A stretch of 64,000 nt of DNA. It comes from Diadema setosum. Lineage: Eukaryota > Echinodermata > Echinoidea > Diadematoida > Diadematidae. The stretch lies in contig CM067069.1 of the NCBI GenBank assembly GCA_033980235.1, forward strand, positions 33,653,041 through 33,717,040, given 5' to 3'. Within the stretch, counting starts at the first letter, position 1. Each line of letters begins with the position of its first letter. Both the position numbers and the translations under genes were made by a program. The notes under the pieces were generated by a model that saw nothing but the letters and a program-made list of their open reading frames with translations, was not told the origin of the DNA and made no database searches. Below, piece after piece: positions 33,230 through 45,058 of this stretch.

Positions 33230-34594
33230 ATCATGAAATGTTGGTGCTATAATCATCTTGTTCTACCTCGGATTCAGTGGCAACTGATGATATATGACAT
33301 TGCGCTTTCACACGTTCAACGAATGGAGACATTGGTGTCGAAGTTGCTTCGAAGGTGGCTTGGGGTCAGCTGTAATCTATCTTCTGTCGCGCTCTATTGT
33401 AAACAGTCGACACTTCGCTTACCTTTGGACAGTCTTACTGGAATTCTGAAGAGAACGGTAGTTAATAGTTTACTCCAACTTCGCGACAGCGCTGATGAGA
33501 CGGTACAGAAGATGAAGCCTACGATTCGATGTGGGAGAAAGTGGAGTCCTGAGGAAGCTGTGGAGAGAGCGGAAAGCAGATTGCATTTTGAGGACATTGC
33601 AAGGGGGCAAGTTGGGCGCCAAGGGGTAGGAGTTTCAAAATCCCGCCCATCGCTGGAGAAAATGAGCAAAAAGGAGCGGCGGTGTGAAGTTGGTAAAATT
33701 GTGGCTATGGAGCATGATGACGAATATTTTGTGCGTGTAGTTCAGATGGGGGTGCAGGGGAAGTGGACTTCGTGGGAGAACGTCAAACGTCGTGATCTAA
33801 AATGGAAGACTTTGTTTGATATGAGTCCTAAACTTATACAATTTGTCATAGGCACGACATATGACACCGTCTCAACCCCTAAAAACCTCCAGAGATGGGG
33901 CCTCGCTGCAAGCGATGCATGTGCCCTGTGTGGAGAGGAGTGCACCACATCACACATCTTGGCTGGTTGCCCCTTGAGTCTACAACAGGGTCGGTATACT
34001 TGGCGACATAATCGTGTGCTGAGAGTTATCCTTCATGGTCTTCAGGAGGAAGTGAGCGCCAGGTCGGAGAATCCAGTTTCTGGAAGCCCCTCCCACATCA
34101 TACGTTTCGTACGCCAGGGAGAAACAGTAACCAGGAGTTCGGAAAGAAAGCATATGGGCCTGTTGGCTGCAGCAAATGATTGGAAGGTAAAAGCAGATTT
34201 GGACTCTAGACTTGTGTTTCCAGAGCAAATCGCTCTCACAGATTTGAGACCAGACATTGTAATTTACTCAGATGAGAGGAAACTGGTCGCCATGGTGGAA
34301 CTCACAGTATGTGAGGAGGGAAACATGCAGAACGCTCACGAGCGAAAAGCAAGGAAGTATGAAGAACTCCAAGCATGCTGTGAGGAAAATGGATGGTCTG
34401 CTTCAGTGTGGCCGGTAGAGGTAGGGTGCAGGGGGTTTGCATCTCATGCTCTTCTACCTTCCCTCTATCGCCTGGGTGCTAGACGTTCAAAGGCAAAGGC
34501 TCTGGAAAAGGTAGCGTGTAGCGTAGCAGAGAAAGCCTCCTTCCATCTGTGGCTGTTTAGACATTCACAGGCGTGGGGTATTCCCCATGCCTAA
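33230..34594 (+). CDS. C-terminal part of a LINE protein with restriction-like endonuclease
   Basis: The open frame runs 33005-34594, but recognisable sequence starts near 33230. It begins in the RT thumb (LPRIQWQLMIYDIALSHVQRME, LRRWLGV), passes through KERRCEVGKI and VQMGVQGKWTSWENVKRRDLKW, then a CCHC knuckle (Cys306, Cys309, His317, Cys322 of the frame). It ends in a PD-(D/E)xK-type restriction-like endonuclease: LRPDIVIYSDERKLVAMVELTV (414-435) and ERKARKYEEL (446-455). This order is diagnostic of non-LTR elements that nick with a C-terminal RLE, such as R2, NeSL or Hero-like lineages; the exact clade is inference. RT catalytic core and N terminus are missing, so the copy is 5' truncated though its remaining frame is intact. 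Confidence 0.82.
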   Translation: MMKCWCYNHLVLPRIQWQLMIYDIALSHVQRMETLVSKLLRRWLGVSCNLSSVALYCKQSTLRLPLDSLTGILKRTVVNSLLQLRDSADETVQKMKPTIRCGRKWSPEEAVERAESRLHFEDIARGQVGRQGVGVSKSRPSLEKMSKKERRCEVGKIVAMEHDDEYFVRVVQMGVQGKWTSWENVKRRDLKWKTLFDMSPKLIQFVIGTTYDTVSTPKNLQRWGLAASDACALCGEECTTSHILAGCPLSLQQGRYTWRHNRVLRVILHGLQEEVSARSENPVSGSPSHIIRFVRQGETVTRSSERKHMGLLAAANDWKVKADLDSRLVFPEQIALTDLRPDIVIYSDERKLVAMVELTVCEEGNMQNAHERKARKYEELQACCEENGWSASVWPVEVGCRGFASHALLPSLYRLGARRSKAKALEKVACSVAEKASFHLWLFRHSQAWGIPHA

Positions 34595-34714
34595 GCATTG
34601 TGACGTAACTATGGGATGCGCGGATGCTCCAGACCGCTTGTGTTGCCGATAGTGATACGCGATCTTTCACCATGGAGACGGTACTGTGAGCTGCGTGCAT
34701 CTTTTCGAATCAAA

Positions 34715-34855
34715 CAGGTTAGTGAGAAGAGTCGTCTTGCCGGGATCGGTCATGTTTGCAAAAGCATGCCCGATTCTGAAACGATTCTTTCCTACCCTTT
34801 TCACCTTCCGCTCCCCGGCAACTGATGAAGAGAGCGGTGTTGTGGGACTAACCTG
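34715..34855 (+). ncRNA. Candidate structured RNA or DNA fold, instance 3
   Basis: Outer arms CAGGTTAGT (34715-34723) and ACTAACCTG (34847-34855) extend to 12 bp as AAACAGGTTAGT/ACTAACCTGTTT. The inner stem is CCGCTC / GAGCGG (34808-34813 with 34832-34837), enclosing CCCGGCAACTGATGAAGA. Compared with instances 1-2, the loop is nearly the same while both strands of the stem have changed and still pair. A side hairpin ATCGGTCATG / CATGCCCGAT lies at 34745-34774. It starts 120 bp after the LINE stop codon. Confidence 0.48.
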
Positions 34856-35189
34856 TTTTTCAATTTCAGTTTTTTGTTGGGCTAACTCCTGTCGGGGTGT
34901 CGCCATTATTTTTGGCCAATGTTTTGGTATTTCATATATACATATATATATACATATATACATATATATATATCATATATCAAAATGTATGTGTACCTGT
35001 TCTATATTATTTACATTATTATTATATCCAAAAATATGTATATCGGTGTGTATGCAGTTGCTCTTATATTTGCACATGACATGCCATGATAATAGTGCTT
35101 TGTAGCAATGTTGTTTCACATACATGTAAGTAATTTTATAAATATCACTGGCAGTAGCAAATTTTTTTCATTTTGTTTGTCTGTATAGA

Positions 35190-35222
35190 TCCGATGAAGG
35201 CCAACACAGCCGAAAGCTCGAG
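35190..35222 (+). ncRNA. Hammerhead-like string
   Basis: CCGATGAAGGCCAACACAGC is followed by CGAAAGCTCGAGC. It resembles the hammerhead order CUGAUGA - stem II - GAAA - stem III, with a short GGC/GCC stem II. The usual U4 is C here and no cleavage-site strand is clear. Could be a decayed ribozyme or chance. Confidence 0.25.
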
Positions 35223-35280
35223 CACGGAATAAAGGAAATAGGAAGAAGCTACGTCTCCCGTGGAATACTAAACTGTTTTA

Positions 35281-35759
35281 CTCCTATATATGTCTTTTTG
35301 ATACATGAAGTGGCATCAAAGTTGCGCTGAAGACCTTTTGTCTTTTTCTTTTGTTTTTCTTGTGTTTTTGCTTGTCAGCTGATGGAACCCAGAAGTGTGC
35401 GGCAGGCCCCAACTTTTGAAAATGTAGTGCCGGCCATGAGCACTGTATTGCACCGGCCCCATATATATATATATGAAGAGTTTGTTCGCAAAAAACTGAT
35501 AAGCCCATTTTTGAAGATTTTGAAGTACGGTCTCTGTCATAAAGTACAAAATAATACCTTTTAAATGATATATTGGTCACTACATATAAAGGTACATTTT
35601 TGAAGTTATGGTCAAAAGAAGCAAAAATTTTCTTATTCTCTTTATATTTCTTGACCTTAGAATATATTTATATTTATGTATATCAACACCGGCCGCATCT
35701 CTGTGCAAGTATTGCTGCCAATCATGTAAATGTCCTTGCACCGCCCTGCCATGTTTTGG
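35281..35759. other. No gene seen
   Basis: Short TA microsatellite at 35460-35474. Two GCACCGGCCC/GCACCGCCC-like words near 35450 and 35740. Nothing recognised. Confidence 0.4.
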
Positions 35760-35939
35760 TTAAAGGGGAAGGCTAGTTGCTGATCAGTGGGAATCAGTGG
35801 AAATACTGGGAGATGATTGTTCCAATCCTATATAATAGATATATAATGTACTCTTAAATGAATCCCACAAGAATTGGAACAATCATCCCCCAGTATTCGC
35901 ACTGATTCCCACTGATCAGTTACTAGCCTTTCCCTTTAA
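35760..35939. mobile_element. Palindromic TTAA MITE, 180 bp
   Basis: TTAA at 35760-35763 and 35936-35939. Ends AAAGGGGAAGGCTAGTTGCT and the mirrored AGTTACTAGCCTTTCCCTTT; inverted similarity extends about 75 bp each side through GATCAGTGGGAATCAGTG and GGATGATTGTTCCAAT-type blocks. Non-coding. Confidence 0.9.
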
Positions 35940-35993
35940 GTCCATTACTGTCACTGATATGTGTATGTGTGTATATATATATATATATATATT

Positions 35994-36040
<47 letters not shown>
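35940..36040. repeat. TA microsatellite
   Basis: TATATA runs at about 35973-35991 and 35998-36039 with a small interruption. Any frame through it is artefactual. Confidence 0.9.
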
Positions 36041-36042
<2 letters not shown>

Positions 36043-36590
36043 ACAAAATGTCTATAACGGCCACCAAAGGGAGGCAAAAAGAGTGACCGTTATAGACAGG
36101 TGGCCGCTAGAAACAGGTTATCCGACTTTTGTGTGCATTGCCTGCATGTACATGTATCATTGTTGTAGGCCTATACTGTACATCTATAAGTACTTACTAA
36201 GTTACTTATTGTTATGCATATGCACAAGTTAGTGTGTTTCATGCTGGTGTTGATCAAGTTGTTGCACAGTACTGTAGCATACACAGTCGTGAAGAAAGCT
36301 TAACACTAGTTTATTATGACAATGAGTGATGAAGGCAGTGGTGGGGGATCACTGATTATTGCCCATGAATGACTGGCAGGGCTACAAAGCAGAAACACGC
36401 GCTGAATTATCGGCTCGGCTGCGGCTCCGTGTGTGCCTTTGGCCGCTATATACAGGTTAAAATCTAGCACGGGAAACAAAATTTGTGGCCGCTAGCCGCG
36501 TTAGACAGGGTCTTTAACAGGGCTTTTCTCTCGGGGGGATTTTCAGTGGCCGCATACAACTTCAGGTGGCCGCTAAGGCAGGTTTGACTA
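36041..36590. repeat. Repeat with GTGGCCGCTA / ACAGGTT motifs
   Basis: Contains TGGCCGCTAGAAACAGGTT, TGGCCGCTATATACAGGTT, GTGGCCGCTAGCCGCGTTAGACAGG, GTGGCCGCATACAAC and GTGGCCGCTAAGGCAGGTT. GACCGTTATAGACAGG is a further variant. This looks like a diverged dispersed or fold-back repeat; boundaries and class are not resolved. Confidence 0.6.
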
Positions 36591-38261
36591 TACAAGTACA
36601 CCTTCACACTCGGGGATCCTCACACACAATAGCATGTAACTTTGTAATCCATGCATAGTATAGTCATATTGTAAAAAATAATATATATAATATATAAAAA
36701 AACAAACAAAAACAAATCGAATGAAATCAATCTGCATAGATTTACCAAACATAGTGGTGCACGGTAGTCCATTTAGTATTTAGAAAAGTCCTCTCAAGAC
36801 ATCAACAGCAGCAACAAAGGATTGAAACAAAGCAACTTGAAATTTTGGGATACACTTTGTACCAAAACTAAGCAAACTTCCGTGCACGACCAGTCTACTC
36901 AGTACGCCGCGCCGTTTTGTAGAAAAAAGAATTTTGCACTACGCCCTCTGCGTTGAGTGACGATGCATAAACACTTTATTACAGTCTGAAACGGGTCACA
37001 CATTCATGAAGTATTACAGCATCAAAGGCTAGAAAAATAAGTGTCATTAATGTTGCCTGGTCCAGGTACCAAGGATGTATCCACGCAGAGAGAAATACTT
37101 AGAAATTCCATGTGCAAAACTCACGTCGCGAGGTGCTATTGCGATCGTGTCGACGTGTAGAGATGATGGTTTTACAGGATCCAGCTTTTACTCTTCGTAC
37201 ACTGCGAACTGCGTCTGGTATTAATTTTGCCCAGTCCTATCGCTTACAAAAGTGTAATGATAAAAATGTAATACACTTGTATTAGCAATACGAGTGTCAT
37301 ACAATACTTTTAGGCCCACAAGCCTGACTTTGAAAACATCTGCAGAAATTCAAACTCAAATTATTAATATTTTATCATGGCTACATGCAAGACAATGTGT
37401 CATTCGGTTGCAATATGGGAATGTTTTGACTATACTGGACAGCCGAGTCCGAATCTCAGGCGTGAAGTTTCACCCTGAAAGTCCTTTTTTTCGCGCAAAG
37501 TCCGAGATAAAAGCACTCTCACATTGATTCTTGTATCGAGGGAGAAGGCCCAGCCATGTCACATACTTTCTAATACAGGTGGGTAATGTCATATTCTGTA
37601 CATGATTATGCATGTATGCATGCATATTTTTATGAACCATCAATTATTTAGTTTTGTTTTGTATTTTTTATTCGGTTTATTCCATTCCATTTGTTTTTAT
37701 TTTTGCAATATACCTATATATTCATATTTCGATTGAAATCTCTCATACTTTATGTCATACAAACAAAAAATAATATATTACCGGTATACAAAGTGTACAT
37801 TATTTTGTCATTTCACATTCAATAATTTGAAAGAATGACAAGTCATAAAGTAGGCCAATAAAACAAAATGATTATGTGCGCATAGTTATCCTATTGCTGA
37901 AACAATGTACTTTTTGCAATGATGGCAAAAAAGTAAATTTTACCATTGCGGTGGAAAAGAGTGATTGACTGAATTGCGGAGATTGTAGAACTTGGATAAC
38001 TTAAGAAGAAATGGTCCACCAATAATATGATATGCGCAAAATGTAATCTATTTACCTTTATAGCATGTGACAGTTGATATATATATTAGAACAAAGAAGA
38101 ATATGAACAGTTCTTATTTCTAAAGTACCGAGAAATACAAACTTAAGATAGCAATGCTACAGCACAAACATTAACTTGGGCCGTATTACTATCGTGAAAA
38201 CTACAATAGGTCTACACCCAAAGACACACAGGTCATACAGGAACTGTGTGCATTCCAAACC
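36591..38261. other. No gene seen
   Basis: AT-rich sequence. Frames up to 78 codons (37294-37527 plus) have no recognisable domain. No repeat ends were found. Confidence 0.4.
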
Positions 38262-38465
38262 TAGTTTGCAGGCACAAACCCTTGTTGGTCGTAAAGGAGT
38301 CTGCGCCAAGACTACTACATGCACCACTTTGGCACTGTCCCATAGGCCCTGTGTTGAAGCTTCTCCCAACCTTGTTGGGAGAGGCTGCAGTGCAGTGGTG
38401 CGTGTATTAGTCTTGGCGCATGCAGACTCCTATACGACCAACAAGGGTTTGTGCCTGCAAACTAT
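38262..38465. repeat. Fold-back repeat, arms about 75 bp
   Basis: Left arm TAGTTTGCAGGCACAAACCC... mirrors right arm ...GGGTTTGTGCCTGCAAACTA. The arms share CTTGTTGGTCGTA, GGAGTCTGC, GCCAAGACTA and GCACCACT with small differences. At the centre is a nested hairpin, CTCCCAACCTTGTTGGGAG. Non-coding. Confidence 0.85.
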
Positions 38466-38924
<459 letters not shown>

Positions 38925-40129
38925 CCCTGCAGGCCCCTTCAATAGTTTCCAAGCATCTGGGTGCTTTGGTTGACTAAATAATTAGAATGTGAATTGCAAT
39001 CGTTGAATAGAATGTAAATGTAGCACATCACGTGACTAGATACAGCCACTCTGATACGACATGACTGTAAGACCGAGTATCGCAAACAGGAAGGTCTTAA
39101 TTCGTATGTGCAGTAGCGAGTAGACTAAACACATAAACACGAAATGCAATTATTCCGATACAGATAATTACATTTTATTTTAATGATGAAATAATGTTAG
39201 AGTTATCGGAAGATGAAATAATGATAACGAAAAAACAAACACATTATAGCATAACACATTCCTGTTGATATCACATTGTAACCGCCCTCAAACCAAACCC
39301 AGCGCCATGTTTTGCACACGTAGTCACTATAGTGATGTGCTGACTGCAGCTGCTTAACGGTCTTCAAAAGCAGGGGCGATTTCACACCTTATTTCTAGAG
39401 AGAGAAAGATAAAAAGAATACTTTTGATGCTACGAATGAATTTCAAGCATACACAGGACTGCACATAGTGACATACGGACTCGCGTAGGGTGAGTACATA
39501 CATTATATTCTCACAGGTATAGATGTTCTGTATGCACACTCGGGCAATAACGACTGAAACATTGTGAGGGTTTGAATGAGCGCGATTGTCGCAGAATCCT
39601 TTACCAGCCGGTATTTGAAAATTTGCGTGATCACAACGTGTATTTCCTTTTTCTTTTCCCAGTCTTTAAACACGGATGGTGGGACGATTGAACTTGCCTG
39701 AATGCATGATATTGATAACACGCGTTGTCACTAATCATGAATGTTCACAGTTTTCTTACCACCACAATGGTGTATGGATACTCTTTGTCTTTGGTGATCG
39801 GATGTTGGTAATAAAATTTCCTTTCATGTTAGTGACTGATGATGAAAATTAGAAGGACGGTTGGGGAGATCGACAAAAGCGGACTGGCACAATTTAATCT
39901 GGAACACAAAGTAGGCCTATAGTTCAGCGCTGGTATTTTGAATATAATTGTGTACAACTTTTCTGTGCATAAAATGAATATGAGAAGCTACAATAACCAA
40001 TGAAAATGATTGGTATTTATCAGAGGGCACGCCAAATTTGGGGAGAGAAAAGTTGCAACACCATATACGGTAATGAGATTATATAAATGACCGGGTATTA
40101 TCATCACCGTTGAGCGTGTCAACACAATA
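38925..40129. other. No gene seen
   Basis: No supported exon, RNA gene or repeat boundary. The last bases (TA at 40128-40129) flank the next MITE. Confidence 0.4.
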
Positions 40130-40410
40130 GTTACGTTCAGACGGCAGACCCTAACCTCGAGGTTTAGCTCTTGCCCCCTAACTACGACGTATGTCCACAC
40201 GAGGTTTCGTAACCTCGAGGTTAAGCTTCTGCCCCCCGTAACTACGAGTGGGTCCCACTCGATGTTAAAACCACAAAACCGGAAGTTTCAGCCCACACTG
40301 CTAACAAGGCGTCTATTTATTCTATAGTCCAACCCTGTCGGACTCGCTTACACTGCAGAGATAGCACTGCACTGATGACTTTATGCCTTTATGAAGATAT
40401 TCGTCGAAAA

Positions 40411-40446
<36 letters not shown>

Positions 40447-40869
40447 CGTCGGAGAAGAATATAGAATATAGCGAGTTCGACGTGTTCAGTAACGGAGATC
40501 AAGCGCATGGGAAGAAAAGATGATGTTGTGTCATGCGTCATAGGTTTTTCACGTGTAGTGTATTTGTGCATGGTGTACGTTTGGGAGGTTGACCCGGAAG
40601 CAGAGGGAAATTGTGGGGGCTGGAGTTTATGGCGAGGTCACTCTTAACTTCGAGTTCGTTGTTTTTTGTGTCCAAACGGTGCTTAACTACGAGTGGGGAC
40701 CCCCCGCGGCTCGTGGTTAGAGCGCTAACCATAAGATTTCTCGTAGCTCGAAACATCGAGCAAACCTCGAGGTTTGCTAACTACGAGTGCGTCTTCACGG
40801 TCCCTAACTACAAGCTCTAACCTCGAAGTTTCCTAACTTCGAGGTTAAGGGCTCCCGTCTGAACGTAAC
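40130..40869. mobile_element. TIR MITE, GTTACGTTCAGACGG ends, TA flanks
   Basis: Left end GTTACGTTCAGACGG and right end CCGTCTGAACGTAAC are perfect inverses flanked by TA on both sides, compatible with a Tc1/mariner-type duplication. Subterminal CCTCGAGGTTA/TAACTACGAG words recur in both directions. A T tract of about 33 bases is at 40411-40444. The small ORF here is not a transposase. Confidence 0.87.
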
Positions 40870-40914
40870 TAATGGTAGAGACACGTTATCAAGTGTCGGC
40901 GGTATCTAGTCCAG

Positions 40915-41074
40915 GGCCCCATTTCATAAATGGATGTTATGATGGCAACTTTTGCTGGAATGACAACTTCCCACTGCAAACAGCCAATCAAGAAGCTGTA
41001 TTCTTGTCGCTACCATGACAATTGTCATTCCAGCAAAGAGTTGTCATCAAATCAACTCTTTATGAAATGGGGCC
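40915..41074. mobile_element. 160 bp MITE, GGCCCCATTTCATAAA ends, CAG duplication
   Basis: Left GGCCCCATTTCATAAA, right TTTATGAAATGGGGCC, flanked by CAG at 40912-40914 and 41075-41077. Internal mirrored blocks include GCTGGAATGACAA and TTGTCATTCCAGC. A 3 bp CAG duplication again fits PIF/Harbinger. It lies only 45 bp from the preceding MITE. Confidence 0.88.
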
Positions 41075-41323
41075 CAGAACAACAGAAAACCTCGAGGAGG
41101 GTGGAGGTCAGTGATCGAGGACTGCCCACTTTTCAAATTAATTATTGCGGTGGGGTGTCAGCTGGAGTTAAAGGAGGGACATCATGTTTATAATAGGAAA
41201 ATGGTAAAGCGTACAGGCTTGTGTCTTATCATTGTAAGCATGGTAGTATAAGAGAGCTAGTGAGCAGCAGAAAATTTCATAGCTTGATGTGATGTGATAA
41301 TGATGTTGAATACAATAGTATAT

Positions 41324-42460
41324 TGTCACAAATGTACACACAAGTAGTTATGTACATGTATCTAGGCTGTATGCATGGTTGTTTAATGTGTACACAGGGT
41401 GACCAGATTAATGGAGAACATTCTATATGATATAGATATAGTACATACAGGCTGACCAGATCAGTGGAGAATTTTCTATGTGGTATACAATGTAGCTACA
41501 GTACATGTATGCATGTGACAGGAAATACATTATAGCTCACTCAATCTAGAATGATTTAACCCATTCCAGAAAATTCTAGGAAGTGCTGGCTGAGTGAGGC
41601 ACTGCCCTTGTAGCCCAATGTGATTGGTAGTTAATGTTGGCAATGATGCTATGCACATATTAGGCAGTGAGTCATCCAGGATTCCTGGAATTTGGACTTG
41701 CTAGTATGTTCAGGTATGTGGCCCCAGGTTGGAGAAAATTACAGAATGTACTAGAAAGGGGTGAATGGATAGTATATAAGCAGGAGAAATTCTGAGGTAG
41801 GGAGAGTACCCAACACCTCTGCTCTGAGAGTTACGTCACTTCTGGCTCTGAAGCGACTTGTTATAGTCAGTCCTGTGTTACCTGCTGACCTGCTATACAA
41901 ACTGTGTTTGTGGAGATAAGGCCTGGGAGACATTTTGCCTGCAGAGAATTAATTTGCCTACATTGGAGAGAGACTCCATATTTTAATGTCAACGGACATT
42001 ATTACGGCAAAGCTGTGACGGGCTGGATTCCTGGCTGGACATTATAAAGTGAATCATCATTCAACGCATCAACTGGACGTGGTCGTCATAACGTCTGGAT
42101 TCTACACGTTTCGCTGTGGACACATAACTTGGATTTTACCCCGGATCTATATACCTTGGACTATCGTAACCTGCACCTCTGGATTTACGTCGAAGGTATT
42201 ATTCATCGGTGCATCGTGGATCATTCCTTTGTGCATCGAGCATCGTATCTGGACACTTCAAGGACTATGTCATTTAATTGGCTGTATTGCATGTAAGTGA
42301 TTCCATTACTGATTTGTAACTGTTTCTATTGATCATTATTGTACTGATGTGAGAACCGATCACGAGTCTGTACCCACAATATCACTGTTAATAAACCGCC
42401 TGAACATTAGTTGATTGTTTCTTTTGTGCGATCATTCTCAGAGTGATTTTGGTCGTAACA
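41324..42460 (+). mobile_element. Solo LTR, 1137 bp
   Basis: Starts TGTCACAAATGTACAC and ends GGTCGTAACA (TG...CA). ATAT at 41320-41323 and 42461-42464 is the likely 4 bp duplication, although AT-rich flanks weaken it. A TATA box (GTATATAAGC, about 41771-41780) and AATAAA (42390-42395) give a promoter-to-polyadenylation order on the + strand. A second copy, inverted, is at 54244-55382. No internal retroelement sequence adjoins it, so it is a recombination remnant. Confidence 0.9.
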
Positions 42461-42464
42461 ATAT

Positions 42465-43493
42465 ATGTAGGCCTACATTACTATGTAAACAACATTATGT
42501 TGGATCGTGCCGTCAACAGCGCTGCAATTATTATACCAAGTGAAATTTTACCTATTCCTGTGGTGGTTGTAATATTTGAACGTGATTTGACAGTAATGGC
42601 TTTTGTGAAGTTCACTTAGTAGGTTTTTAATTTACTGCTGGTCGTTATGTGAAATCACACCTCTGATTTGTATCATGAAAAAAAAAAAACAAACTTCATT
42701 GAACCCCCATGCTGTTTCCTTCATATTCAGATCAAGCATGCGATCTCATTTACCCTGAACTATCAAGTGGTTAAAAAATAATGCATGCATAAACACACTC
42801 TCCGCAAAATAAAACAAATTCACTTCGTAATATGCCTTCCTGATTGATAGAGGGGGGGGGGGGGTCATGAACAGACCTTCGTTCAAGTTAAATACTTTTG
42901 TAATCACGATGTGTTGCGATTTTGTATGTATGTGCCCCTTCTCGAGTCAGTCGAGTTGATCATAATTTTATCATGCTTCTCTTTCGGTTCTATAGTTGTC
43001 GCTCCCATGTGTCTCTCTCAACGACACGAATCTAAAGGCAAATAACAATGTATCATTAATAATTGCGTCTCGTAAGACGCGTGATGACAAAGAAGAAAAG
43101 AAAATAGAAAACAGAAAAAGAACAAAAAAGAAAAAACTAGAGAAAAGTACTTTCTAAAGCACAAAATATAAACTTCTAAAAGACGTCGAAATAAGATTAT
43201 TAGTACTTTCAGATTTGTAATCGGGTCTTTAATCTTCATTCATTCATTCATTCATTTCATTTTTTTCATTCCTTCTTTCTTTTTCGTCAAACATAACACG
43301 AAATGAATCAGAAGATATAACATAGGCATGTATTCGACTTTACATGGTAGATAATAGTTAACAATAACAAAATTATACATGCATAGCGGCAAAATACAAA
43401 GTTATGTTTGGAGAAAAAAAAGAAAGAACTGAGAGGTTCACTGAAAAGCATGCTTGTAAATTGTGAACCACTCAAAGGATTCTCGTGAATACA
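42465..43493. other. No gene seen
   Basis: AT-rich sequence with a G run at about 42852-42864 and CATT repeats near 43235-43260. Nothing recognised. Confidence 0.4.
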
Positions 43494-43947
43494 TTAAAGG
43501 GATCGTACAGTTTTGGTTGAGACCTAATTTCAAGTTTCTAACTTTTTTGATGAGATAATGAGAAACCTCTTATGAAATATGAAAGAGCATGTAATTCTAC
43601 GAGGAATTCAACGTTTATTTGATAAAAATTGGTTTTAAAATGGCTATGAAAGAGCATGTAATTCTACGAGGAATTCAACGTTTATTTGATAAAAATTGGT
43701 TTTAAAATGGCTGAGGTATCCAAAAAAGAGTGATTCTTATAAAGTGTGGGACCCACACTTTATTACGATCGCTTTGTTTTACTTTGTTTTTGGATGTTTC
43801 AGTCATTCCAAACCCGATTTTCATCAAATAAACTTTGAATTCCTTTTGAAATGGTATGCTCTGTACTTTATCATAAGTGTTTTCTTGGTATCTCGCAAAA
43901 AGTTAAAAGCCCAATTTTCATCTCCACCAATACTGTACTGTTCCTTT

Positions 43948-43949
<2 letters not shown>
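43494..43949. mobile_element. TTAA MITE, second copy, with internal duplication
   Basis: Same family and orientation as 9983-10364, bounded by TTAA at 43494-43497 and 43946-43949. A block of about 66 bp beginning ATGAAAGAGCATGTAATTCT is tandemly duplicated (about 43578-43709), explaining the extra length. It is followed by a T tract of about 31 bases. Confidence 0.88.
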
Positions 43950-43987
<38 letters not shown>

Positions 43988-44818
43988 GACAGGAGTGAAC
44001 AAGACAGGACAGAACAAAACAGTAGAAACACAACGACATTACATGACTTTACAGTAGGGTATACCATGACAGTAATAAAACACGAAAGAATAATGGAAAG
44101 AAAGGAGAGAAAGAAAAAGGAAATGAAAGGAAAAGCCAACACGCTGAACATCGGGATCAGAAGAGGGAATTGAGGTGTTAGCTCGATCAGCCGAGCAAAG
44201 TTTGTACAAATAAGATAATGTAAAAAAATACACAATGATGAAATCAATGATTGATTATTATTTTTTTTTGCCTCTATATATATTTTCTCCTGATCTCCGT
44301 TCCTGTTCATTTAAATGTATTTTTTAATGCAAATTTGTAAGATACAGTCCACCAAGGGGTTGACCTTTGATAGGCCAGGGTCTTTGTCATTTCCTCACAT
44401 CTGCTGCATTCACTTCATTTTCTCTATTATACTCTATGATAACAGTTCTTGTGCTTTTTGTGCTTTGAAATTGTTTTGTGTATATTTCCGTGTCACGTTG
44501 TGTACATATACATAATCAAATGTCTATTTTGTGAATTGAATTGAATCGAATTGAGTTGAATTGAATCGAATTGACTTGAATCGAATCGAATATGAATTGA
44601 ATAAATGATTCGTAGGCCTACACGTTTTCTTATTGTACGATTCAAAATAAACATGTCGTCAATGCCAAAGTTAAAATGTGAACGTCATACAATACAAACG
44701 ATTAGCATCGGGGAATAAAGTTAAGGCGAAAGCTTTGCTTTCAGTTGTCCCGCAGACTGCCCGGGCGGTATAAATTCCATCCCCCAATTAGCAATAACAC
44801 CCTCTGTCGCTCAGGTGC
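43950..44818. other. Unassigned; GAATT tandem tail
   Basis: Includes a T tract (43951-43981) and, at about 44532-44600, tandem GAATTGAATC/GAATTGAGTT pentamers, which resemble a LINE 3' simple-repeat tail. No coding motif could be read upstream of it. Confidence 0.4.
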
Positions 44819-45058
44819 CAGGTAAAAATGGCAGAGGTAAAAATGGCAGAGGTAAAAATGTCAGAGGTAAAAATGTCAGAGGAAAAAATGACAGAGGTAA
44901 AAATGGCAGAGGTAAAAATGGCAGAGGTAAAAATGGCAGAGGTAAAAATGACAGAGGTAATTATGTCAGAGGCAATAATGTCAGAGGTAATAATGTCAGA
45001 GGTAAAAAAGTCAGAGGTAAAAATGTCAAGAGTTAATGTCAGAGGTAAAAATGTCAGG
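44819..45058. repeat. 15 bp minisatellite GGTAAAAATGGCAGA
   Basis: About 15 copies of a 15 bp unit. The first copies are nearly identical (AATGGCAGAGGTAAA); later ones change to GTCAGAGG, GACAGAGG and TAATGTCAGAG and break up by 45060. Because 15 is a multiple of three, every frame stays open (the VKMAE repeat), which is not evidence of a gene. The same unit is inverted at 63425-63836. Confidence 0.93.

Larger units (their letters stand above)
34595..35280 (+). other. Downstream region of the RLE LINE
   Basis: Probably includes the LINE 3' UTR. It contains instance 3 of the fold at 34715-34855, TA-rich microsatellites at 34936-34985, and a hammerhead-like string at 35190-35222. No coding sequence. 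Confidence 0.55.
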
